Shown in pieces: positions 1 to 5,204 of a stretch of 5,265 nt of DNA (positions are counted from its first letter, which is position 1; each line of letters opens with the position of its first letter). This DNA comes from Bacteroidota bacterium (GTDB lineage: Bacteria; Bacteroidota; Bacteroidia; Bacteroidales; Prolixibacteraceae): the NCBI GenBank assembly GCA_030695265.1, contig JAUYTA010000288.1:1-5265 (forward strand), written 5' to 3'. Below the pieces are notes generated by a model. The model worked only from the letters and a program-made list of their open reading frames with translations. It was not told where the DNA came from and ran no database searches. The position numbers were made by a program, and so were the translations under genes.

Positions 1-75
1 TTCGGCACAAGATGAAAAAAGCAATACGGTGAAAAAGAAAAAAAGGGTAAGGGAAAGCAGTTTTTTTGTATTCAT
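1..75 (-). CDS. Lipoprotein gene, 5' end only (function unknown)
   Basis: This is the start of a minus-strand gene that leaves the window at its left edge; only 25 codons are visible. They begin with ATG (CAT at 73-75). The peptide has a basic start (MNTKK), a hydrophobic stretch rich in Leu and Phe, and a lipobox LFSSC with Cys23, followed by Ala-Glu. This is a textbook lipoprotein (signal peptidase II) signal of Bacteroidota type, so the product is probably lipid-anchored in the inner or outer membrane. Too little follows the cysteine to judge a surface-export signal or the mature domain. No Shine-Dalgarno site precedes the ATG, which is normal for the phylum. The gene lies downstream of the dehydrogenase subunit gene on the same strand, about 128 nt away, across a repeat array. 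Co-transcription is possible but not shown. Confidence 0.7.
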   Translation of the reverse strand, partial: MNTKKLLSLTLFFFFTVLLFSSCAE

Positions 76-120
76 TCTGGATTGGTTTAAGTTATCATTG
101 AATTCCTGAAATTTATATAT

Positions 121-217
121 TAAATGCTGTATCCCACTGCGACTGAACACTGTGACTGAACACTGCGACTGAACACTGCGACTGGGATCACTGCGACTGA
201 ACACTAAATCCTGTATC
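121..217. repeat. 13-nt tandem repeat array with flanking direct repeats
   Basis: Five copies of a 13-nt unit, CACTGCGACTGAA, lie at 135-147, 148-160 (one C-to-T change), 161-173, 174-186 (ends GGG instead of GAA) and 189-201, with two extra bases before the last copy. A partial sixth copy, CACT, begins at 202 and runs into the stop codon of the gene at 204-749. The array sits between two near-identical 13-mers, TAAATGCTGTATC (121-133) and TAAATCCTGTATC (205-217), 84 nt apart. The right one encodes the last residues of that gene. ATCCCA (131-136) and TGGGAT (183-188) could also pair at long range. The spacing is too short and the units too contiguous for CRISPR. It looks like an intergenic minisatellite-type repeat; its function is unknown. 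Confidence 0.8.
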
Positions 218-749
218 TGTTTTGTCCGATCACCAGCGGAAAATCGATCCGCAACATTTCAAAGCTCATGTAATCCTTGTTTCCGCCATGAATAGGTGAG
301 CCATAAAATCCCTGCATGGTATGCGTACGAACCAGGTTGAAGAAATCAGCAGGTTTGCTTCCAGGCCATTCAGATTCATTCAGCTCATTGGATTGCAGCA
401 TTTTCAGGATTTTGATTTGATCTTCAGGAGCAATTGTTTCGAAAGTTTTTCCGTATTTCAGGTTGCACCAGGTCTGCAGATTTTTGATTCCGGTCCGGTA
501 GGTTTCCTGATCGTAATGAAATACCCCGGAAAGTTGCCTGTCGATGTAATAGATTACTCCGGCATCGGTAGCGCCGGGCGACTCATCTTTAGGGATAATC
601 TGCTCACAAAATGCAATGATGCAAATGGCTTCGTCAGGAGTAAAGAAACGGAAACTGCTTTTTTGCTTCAGGCAGGAAGGAAAAAGCAAAACACTTCCAA
701 ATGCAAGACTTGCAGATTTGATGAATTCGCGTCGGTTCTGGTTGGTCAT
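204..749 (-). CDS. Gluconate 2-dehydrogenase subunit 3 family protein, twin-arginine signal
   Basis: The 181-residue product matches the small (gamma) subunit family of membrane-bound gluconate 2-dehydrogenases. In known complexes this subunit accompanies an FAD-containing GMC oxidoreductase that oxidises sugars or polyols in the periplasm. What is visible: a Tat-like motif NRREFIK (residues 5-11, Arg6-Arg7), a hydrophobic stretch (13-23), and FPSC with Cys26, which may be a loose lipobox. A family-like N-terminal segment follows (about 35-75, IIPKD...GATDAGV..YID). Near the end comes the signature HTMQGFYGSP..GGN (143-157). Family members often end soon after this, so the protein looks full length. 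The ATG (CAT at 747-749) follows an AT-rich leader without a Shine-Dalgarno site. No GMC gene lies next to it: downstream are a repeat array and a lipoprotein gene. The actual enzyme partner and substrate are therefore unknown; gluconate is only the family name. Confidence 0.85.
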   Translation of the reverse strand: MTNQNRREFIKSASLAFGSVLLFPSCLKQKSSFRFFTPDEAICIIAFCEQIIPKDESPGATDAGVIYYIDRQLSGVFHYDQETYRTGIKNLQTWCNLKYGKTFETIAPEDQIKILKMLQSNELNESEWPGSKPADFFNLVRTHTMQGFYGSPIHGGNKDYMSFEMLRIDFPLVIGQNRYRI

Positions 750-794
750 ATTTGCTGAATTAAAAAGGTAATTGAAGGTGATTCCCAGCTTCCC

Positions 795-802
795 GAAAGA
801 TA
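795..802 (-). promoter_or_regulatory. Candidate -7 box for the dehydrogenase subunit gene
   Basis: Read on the minus strand this is TATCTTTC, which matches seven of the eight positions of the Bacteroidota -7 consensus TAnnTTTG. It lies about 46 nt upstream of the ATG at 749, a sensible distance. No clear -33 TTTG is seen at the expected spacing, and such matches are common in AT-rich DNA, so this is a weak call. Confidence 0.2.
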
Positions 803-847
803 CAAATTCAATTTTAATACATTTACCATTTTGTATGTTTTACGAAT

Positions 848-880
848 TTTGATGCAATTTTCTGTTTCAAATTATTTTTT
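848..880 (+). promoter_or_regulatory. Candidate promoter for the histidine kinase gene
   Basis: TTTG at 848-851 is followed after 21 nt by TATTTTTT (873-880). These resemble the Bacteroidota -33 (TTTG) and -7 (TAnnTTTG) elements at acceptable spacing, with one mismatch in the -7 box. Transcription would begin near 885-888 and leave a leader of roughly 50 nt before the ATG at 936. A second -7-like octamer, TATTTTTC, lies at 890-897, and another, TATGTTTT, at 834-841. The choice among them is uncertain. Confidence 0.25.
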
Positions 881-896
881 GAATCAAATTATTTTT
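866..896. repeat. Overlapping direct and inverted repeats in the divergent promoter region
   Basis: The 13-mer TCAAATTATTTTT occurs at 867-879 and again at 884-896, a 17-nt period. It overlaps two dyads: TTCAAA (866-871) with TTTGAA (878-883), and TTTGA (878-882) with TCAAA (884-888) around one central base. The set overlaps the candidate kinase promoter, so it could be an operator for a dimeric regulator. It may also be a chance product of AT-rich sequence. Confidence 0.45.
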
Positions 897-935
897 CAAT
901 CTTTATCCAAAATCAATTTGTAACCCTTATTCTGC

Positions 936-2813
936 ATGGTAAAACTGCAAGACCTATTATACATCTCCCCAATTATCATTGACGGGAAACATTTGGGCAA
1001 CTTTTTAACTGCCCCGTTTTTTACTGAAAAACCAGATTTGAAATTTTTCAGGGAACAGGCAACGCTCCAAGGATTTGAAATTGCAGATTATTTGAATGAA
1101 ATTGAAAAAGTGCCGGTATGGTCGCCTGAACAACTTGAGAAACATCTTGCCGTAATCAACAATTTGATTGAAACGTTGGCAAGCGCTTCAGCCAAAGAAT
1201 TGAAGGAAAAAGCAAACAGCAGGGTAATTCATGAAAATGAAACGAATTACCGGTTGATGTTCGAAAACATCGCCCAGGGTTTTGCTTCTCATAAGATTAT
1301 TTTAGATGAAAGTGGCCTGCCGGTAGATTATGAATATCTTTCAGTAAATCCATCATTTGAAAAACTTACCGGACTGAAAGTCAGCAATATTATCGGAAAA
1401 ACGGTAAAAGAAATAATGCCTAATACTGAAAAATACTGGATTGACTTATATGGAAATGTTGCCCTGACAGGAGAAGCCGTTCAGTATGAAAACTATTCAG
1501 TTGAATTGAATAAATATTTTGAAGTTTGGGCATTCAGCCCGCGGATTGGTGAATTTGCAACGGTTTTTACAGATATTACCAAACGTAAACGCGAGGAGAA
1601 AATACAAAAAGTAATGTATTCCATTTCCAGAGGTACTTCAAAATCAAATGATTTGGGCGAATTAATTTTGATGATTCAGAACCAGCTCGAATCACTTATC
1701 GATGTGACCAATTTTTACATCGCACTTTACGATGAAATTTCTGATTCGTTTACTATACCTTATTATTCGGATGAAAAAGACGACATAACGAGCTTCCCGG
1801 CCGGAAAATCATTGTCGGCTTACGTGATAAATACGAAAATGACACTGCATGGGAAACGGGCTGATGTTGATGTGCTTAAACAAGCCGGACTGGTTGAATC
1901 TATTGGAGAACCGGCAGCGGTTTGGCTGGGTCTGCCATTGCTGATAAAAGATAAACCTATCGGAGTTTTTGCTTTGCAAAGCTATGTGGATGAAAATGCG
2001 TTTACCCCGGAAGATGTAAATATGCTTGAGTTCGTTTCACAACAAATAAGCTCTTCAATTCAGCAAAAGAAATCTGAACAGGAGATCAAATCGGCACTTG
2101 AAAAGGCGGAAGAAGGTGATCGGCTGAAAACTTCCTTTTTGGCAAACATGTCGCACGAACTGCGCACCCCGATGAACGGTATAATGGGATTTGCCGAATT
2201 GCTTAATGATGATAATTTATCAAGCGAAGACCGGCACGAATTCATTAATGTAATTAACGACAGCAGTCAAAGTTTACTCGATGTGATAACCAATATTGTA
2301 GATATTTCAAAAATCGACAGCGGACAAGTTCATTTAAAAACAGCGCCATTTAATTTGAACAGCCTTCTCGATGAGCTGTTGAATTGGTTTATGAGTGAAA
2401 AGGTGGTTAGAGACAAGTTTGAGTTAAACATTGAATTGATTAAGGAACTTGCAGATGATCAATGCATTGTTGTTTCAGATCAGTTAAAAATCAGGCACAT
2501 TTTCAGCCTTTTGCTTAATAATTCCGGGAAATTTACAAAAAGCGGGTTCATCCGTTTCGGTTATTCGGTTCATGGTAATAATATTCGGTTTCTTGTTCAG
2601 GATACCGGCAAAGGAATTGCACCGGAAAAACAATGTTTCATTTTTGAAAAGTTCAGGCAGGAGGATGAAACGCTTTCCAGAAAATACGGTGGTGTTGGGC
2701 TGGGATTGACCATTGCCAAAGGCCTTGTTGAATTAATTGGTGGTAAAATCTGGGTTGATTCAGAACCGGAAAAAGGCACAACTTTTTTTTTCGAAATCCC
2801 AAAAGAACATTAA
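936..2813 (+). CDS. Cytoplasmic sensor histidine kinase: partial PocR, PAS, GAF, HisKA, HATPase
   Basis: The 625-residue protein has no signal peptide or membrane segment, so it should sense in the cytoplasm. Residues 1-85 (PIIIDGKHLGNF, EKPDLKFFREQA, then KVP) resemble the C-terminal half of a PocR ligand-binding domain; the first half is missing. A PAS domain spans about 102-218, ending FTDITKRK. A GAF domain spans about 240-375, followed by a short coiled coil. The HisKA motif FLANMSHELRTP carries the phosphoacceptor His407. The ATPase domain keeps the N-box Asn529 (NNSGKFT), the G1 box DTGKGI (Asp556), the F-box IFEKFRQ and the G2 box GGVGLGL (585-591). In the N-box the first of the two usual Asn is Leu, but the metal-binding one is kept, so the kinase should be active. 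There is no receiver domain, and no response regulator gene is in view, so its partner is unknown. The ATG at 936 is forced by an in-frame TAA at 921-923. Confidence 0.93.
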   Translation: MVKLQDLLYISPIIIDGKHLGNFLTAPFFTEKPDLKFFREQATLQGFEIADYLNEIEKVPVWSPEQLEKHLAVINNLIETLASASAKELKEKANSRVIHENETNYRLMFENIAQGFASHKIILDESGLPVDYEYLSVNPSFEKLTGLKVSNIIGKTVKEIMPNTEKYWIDLYGNVALTGEAVQYENYSVELNKYFEVWAFSPRIGEFATVFTDITKRKREEKIQKVMYSISRGTSKSNDLGELILMIQNQLESLIDVTNFYIALYDEISDSFTIPYYSDEKDDITSFPAGKSLSAYVINTKMTLHGKRADVDVLKQAGLVESIGEPAAVWLGLPLLIKDKPIGVFALQSYVDENAFTPEDVNMLEFVSQQISSSIQQKKSEQEIKSALEKAEEGDRLKTSFLANMSHELRTPMNGIMGFAELLNDDNLSSEDRHEFINVINDSSQSLLDVITNIVDISKIDSGQVHLKTAPFNLNSLLDELLNWFMSEKVVRDKFELNIELIKELADDQCIVVSDQLKIRHIFSLLLNNSGKFTKSGFIRFGYSVHGNNIRFLVQDTGKGIAPEKQCFIFEKFRQEDETLSRKYGGVGLGLTIAKGLVELIGGKIWVDSEPEKGTTFFFEIPKEH

Positions 2814-4729
2814 TTGACAATCAATTTTTCAACTCTTTTTATGTTTTTGGATTTAACTTCTACCAAATAAATTCCTTTTTTAAGTGTATTGGGTTCAATC
2901 CGCGAGTCCTTCATTTTTAGTTTGTCAGTCAAAACAGTCCGTCCGTTCAGATCATAAATCCGGAAGCTTTCTTTTCCCGAAAATTCAGGCAAAATTATCC
3001 TGATTGTTTTTGTCGCGTATTCCTGAATAATTTCGATTTGTTCTGATCTGTTAATATTCCTTGCCGGTGAAACAATGTCAGCTTTGGCACACAACCATTT
3101 TTCGGGATCGAAATGAATGGAATCTACTTTTTCTCCGGAAATTACAAACTCCTGATTTTGTTCGGTATTGTACAGCCGCAAATCCTTGAATTGTCTGTCT
3201 TTCCATACTCTCACCGGCAGGTGCATTTCGAAAAAACTGACTGAAGGATGCGATGCAACCTGACTCACCCTGATTTTTGTCGTCCCCAAATCGCCGGAAA
3301 ATTCAGTGATGTTGTATTTGGGATAACCTTCTCCATAATACCAGTCGTTGAAGAATTCGGTAAACGAGGTGTCAGCTGCTGCTTCAAGGTGTTTCACAAA
3401 TTGATCGTGGGTAGCAAAACCGTTTGCAACCGTCGGATCTTCCAGATAGTCCTTCAGGCTTTTGAAAAATTGCTCGTCCCCCATTTCCCAGCGCAGCATG
3501 TGCAACAAATAAGCGCCTTTCGAATACGAAAGCCGTCCGTTAAATATCCGCCCGACATCGGTCGTATCGGCAACATAAACAGACCCTCCCGGCGAAGAAG
3601 TGATACGCGCAACCTGGTTTTCCTTCCATTTTGGCCAAACAACACCATCAAGTAAATTTTCAAAAACAAGTCCGGTCATATAGGTGGCAAAACCTTCGTT
3701 CAACCAGATGTCGTGCCAACTCGCCAGCGTAATGTAATTGCCAAACCACTGATGGGCCATTTCGTGAGCAACCAGTTCAAAATCAAGATGTGTCATAAAA
3801 CTCATAGTCTGGTGCTCCATTCCCCCACCCCATCCAAACTGCGCATGTCCGTATTTTTCATCGGCAAACGGATAGGTTATCAGCCTTGAATTGAAGAAGG
3901 TCATGATATCATGGGTTTCGTTCGATTTTGATTTTGCAGTAGCAAGGTATTCCGGGTAAATGTAATTCAGGATTTCAATTTTGTTTCCATCGGGCAAGTC
4001 CACGAAGTCGGAATAGGTTTCGTAATCGGTAACAGCAATGCCAATAAGGTAAGTCGCAATTGGGTAACGGTGTTGCCAGTGTGCGGTTCGTTTTTCTCCT
4101 GAAATGTCATCCGAAATCAGTTTCCCGTTGCTGGCTGCTTTGTATTGGCCGGGACAAGTAATGTAAACATCGATCGAATCAATTTTATCGGTCAGACTTT
4201 GTTTGCAAGGCCACCAATCGCGCGCTCCGTATGGTTCCGATAAGGTCCATAATATTGGTACGTCATTGTGTTTCGAAACCACGAACGAACCGAAACCTGT
4301 TTCCGGAGGCGAACCGCGATAAAAAACCTCCACCTGGTAAAGACTGTTTATTTGCATGTTTGCAGGAAGTGAAATCGCTATTTTATCAGATTTATGCTGA
4401 AAAACAATCACTTGTCCATCAAACAGGATGGAATCGACTATTAGTGCAGAAGCAAGGTCAAAATGAATTTCTGTAATCTGTTCCTTCAGGAATTTAACTT
4501 TGGAAAGTACCGATCCTGAAATATAATTTACAGCCGGATCGACCTCGAAATTTAACCGCTGATAAACCAGATCGTAGGAAGCATAGTCAGCAGATTCGAT
4601 AAAAGACACTGATTTCAGATACGACCGGCTTTCGCTGAATCCGATTTTATCATTGAAATCAGGATCGGAAACCTGGGCCAGTGTATTTTGAAATGCTGCT
4701 ATTAGAATCAGAAATAAAAGCTTCTTCAT
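2810..4729 (-). CDS. Secreted M1 family zinc aminopeptidase with T9SS sorting domain
   Basis: The 639-residue product is an M1 (gluzincin) metallopeptidase, a family that removes N-terminal residues from peptides. Numbering from the ATG at 4729: a signal peptide at 1-18 (MKKLLFLIL..., likely cut after LA, before Gln19); an N-terminal beta domain with the M1 motif SEPYGARDWWPC (Glu165); the exopeptidase motif as GGMEH (302-306); the zinc site HEMAH (His322, Glu323, His326) with Glu345 exactly 18 residues further on; and the likely catalytic Tyr402 in SYSKGA. Residues 571-639 form a T9SS type A sorting domain (SFRIYDLNGR...GIYLVEV...KLIVN), so the enzyme is probably exported through the outer membrane and kept at the surface or released. 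A GTG seven codons upstream (4748-4750) is possible, but ATG directly before MKK gives a normal signal peptide. It lacks the large helical C-terminal domain of aminopeptidase N. The natural substrate is unknown. Confidence 0.94.
   Translation of the reverse strand: MKKLLFLILIAAFQNTLAQVSDPDFNDKIGFSESRSYLKSVSFIESADYASYDLVYQRLNFEVDPAVNYISGSVLSKVKFLKEQITEIHFDLASALIVDSILFDGQVIVFQHKSDKIAISLPANMQINSLYQVEVFYRGSPPETGFGSFVVSKHNDVPILWTLSEPYGARDWWPCKQSLTDKIDSIDVYITCPGQYKAASNGKLISDDISGEKRTAHWQHRYPIATYLIGIAVTDYETYSDFVDLPDGNKIEILNYIYPEYLATAKSKSNETHDIMTFFNSRLITYPFADEKYGHAQFGWGGGMEHQTMSFMTHLDFELVAHEMAHQWFGNYITLASWHDIWLNEGFATYMTGLVFENLLDGVVWPKWKENQVARITSSPGGSVYVADTTDVGRIFNGRLSYSKGAYLLHMLRWEMGDEQFFKSLKDYLEDPTVANGFATHDQFVKHLEAAADTSFTEFFNDWYYGEGYPKYNITEFSGDLGTTKIRVSQVASHPSVSFFEMHLPVRVWKDRQFKDLRLYNTEQNQEFVISGEKVDSIHFDPEKWLCAKADIVSPARNINRSEQIEIIQEYATKTIRIILPEFSGKESFRIYDLNGRTVLTDKLKMKDSRIEPNTLKKGIYLVEVKSKNIKRVEKLIVN
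2812..2829 (+). terminator. Weak hairpin with T-run at the end of the kinase gene
   Basis: AATTGA (2812-2817), loop CAA, and TCAATT (2821-2826) form a perfect 6-bp stem running into a run of T up to 2829. It begins inside the kinase stop codon and lies within the last codons of the opposing peptidase gene. With only two G-C pairs and a 3-nt loop it is a poor intrinsic terminator, but it is the only candidate between the two convergent genes. Confidence 0.25.
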
Positions 4730-4794
4730 TTGTTTATAATTTTGAAACACATAGGCACATAGAAAACATAGTTATTCTTTTCATATGTGAACTA

Positions 4795-4810
4795 TCCCGA
4801 CAAATCGGGA
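4795..4810. repeat. Perfect 6-bp hairpin, TCCCGA-CAAA-TCGGGA
   Basis: TCCCGA (4795-4800) and TCGGGA (4805-4810) form a G-C rich stem with a 4-nt loop. It has no T-run directly after it on either strand, so it is unlikely to be an intrinsic terminator. It lies about 70 nt upstream of the peptidase ATG and could fold in that mRNA leader if transcription starts beyond it. Confidence 0.6.
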
Positions 4811-4875
4811 CAAGTTGTGTCTATGTGGTTGTTTTTCATATGTTTATAATTTGTTTTTAATTGCCACATAGCCTG

Positions 4876-4903
4876 TCCCGAAATATCAGCGATTTTTTCG
4901 GGG
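4876..4903. repeat. 7-bp hairpin, CCCGAAA/TTTCGGG
   Basis: CCCGAAA (4877-4883) pairs with TTTCGGG (4896-4902), with a 12-nt loop and a possible T-G pair outside the stem (4876/4903). It shares the TCCCGA core with the hairpin at 4795-4810 and occupies the matching position in the second module copy. Confidence 0.5.
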
Positions 4904-4996
4904 TATTCATTTTAGTCTATGTTGCATAATTTACTCATTTAAAATTGGTTAATCAGCTATTCAGTAGAATTAAATATGGCGGCATTTTTTATCACT

Positions 4997-5147
4997 AATA
5001 AGGGAATAAGGTTGCTTTTTCCCTGTTAGCCTTTCTACATAAGAGGTTTGATGGAAAAAAATAAGGTTTTTTTTTGAAAACATAAAAACCTTATTTTCAA
5101 TTTGTTAACCTTAGTAGAAAAGTTATACATTTGATTTTTACCTTATT
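4997..5147. repeat. Nested palindromic element with repeated AATAAGG motifs
   Basis: Several inverted pairs share one centre near 5076-5078. The outermost is AATAAGG (5005-5011) with CCTTATT (5141-5147). Inside it, TTTCTACATAAGAGGTT (5032-5048) pairs with AACCTTAGTAGAAA (5107-5120), allowing 3 unmatched bases. The core is a perfect 14-bp pair (5058-5071 with 5084-5097). The spacers between the outer and middle pairs are 20 nt on both sides. AATAAGG occurs three times forward (4997, 5005, 5060) and twice in reverse (5089-5095, 5141-5147), with a near match at 5109-5115. The layout suggests a small palindromic mobile element or a structured RNA. No transposase is in the window. Confidence 0.55.
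5058..5097. terminator. Perfect 14-bp inverted repeat, possible bidirectional terminator
   Basis: AAAATAAGGTTTTT (5058-5071) and AAAAACCTTATTTT (5084-5097) are perfect reverse complements around a 12-nt loop. A-runs and T-runs on both sides would let it act as a weak intrinsic terminator in either direction. The stem has only two G-C pairs, and no gene is seen to end nearby, so it may only be the core of the surrounding palindromic element. Confidence 0.4.
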
Positions 5148-5184
5148 ACCATATTGTTCACCGATAAAAGACCTAACAATTAAT

Positions 5185-5204
5185 AAAATGGTCACCGCCA
5201 TTTT
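5185..5204. repeat. 7-bp hairpin, AAAATGG/CCATTTT
   Basis: AAAATGG (5185-5191) and CCATTTT (5198-5204) pair around the loop TCACCG and are followed by one more T. It could be a weak plus-strand terminator. The overlapping CCGCCAT (5195-5201) is also the reverse complement of ATGGCGG at 4976-4982, on the far side of the nested palindromic element, so it might mark an element end. Confidence 0.4.

Larger units (their letters stand above)
4731..4924. repeat. Two diverged copies of a hairpin-bearing intergenic module
   Basis: Four landmarks recur in the same order. Copy 1 has TGTTTATAATTT (4731-4742), CACATAGGC (4748-4756), hairpin TCCCGA/TCGGGA (4795-4810) and GTCTATGTGG (4819-4828). Copy 2 has TGTTTATAATTT (4841-4852), CACATAGCC (4865-4873), hairpin TCCCGAAA/TTTCGGGG (4876-4903) and GTCTATGTTG (4915-4924). 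The copies start 110 nt apart and differ elsewhere. CACATAG and CTATGTG are inverted relative to each other, so each copy can also fold: CACATAGGCAC (4748-4758) pairs with GTGTCTATGTG (4817-4827) at 10 of 11 positions. This suggests a non-coding, MITE- or REP-like intergenic repeat. It lies directly upstream of the peptidase ATG, probably within or near its leader. Confidence 0.6.

Noticed and set aside
2..109. Plus-strand open stretch of 35 codons ending at TGA 107-109, possible 3' end of an upstream gene
   Set aside because: It is a Lys/Ser-rich reading of the poly-A/poly-T tract. The opposite strand has a far better explanation: an ATG-started lipoprotein signal peptide with an LFSSC lipobox.
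135..201. CRISPR array
   Set aside because: The units are only 13 nt and contiguous, with no unique spacers, and no cas genes are present.
321..758. Plus-strand 145-codon open frame opposite the dehydrogenase subunit gene
   Set aside because: It lies antisense to a gene with clear family motifs and a signal peptide, and shows no domain of its own.
3248..3655. Plus-strand 135-codon open frame opposite the peptidase gene, with similar shorter frames on both strands
   Set aside because: All are antisense or out-of-frame readings of the M1 peptidase or kinase genes, with no recognisable motifs.
4748..4750. GTG as the start of the peptidase gene, seven codons upstream
   Set aside because: It adds MFQNYKQ before a perfect signal peptide start (MKKLL) and falls inside the CACATAG repeat. 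The ATG at 4729 is the better choice.
5024..5178. Integron attC-like pair GTTAGCC (5025-5031) and ACCTAAC (5171-5177)
   Set aside because: The order of the two boxes is reversed relative to attC, one box breaks the consensus, and there is no integron integrase or cassette in view.
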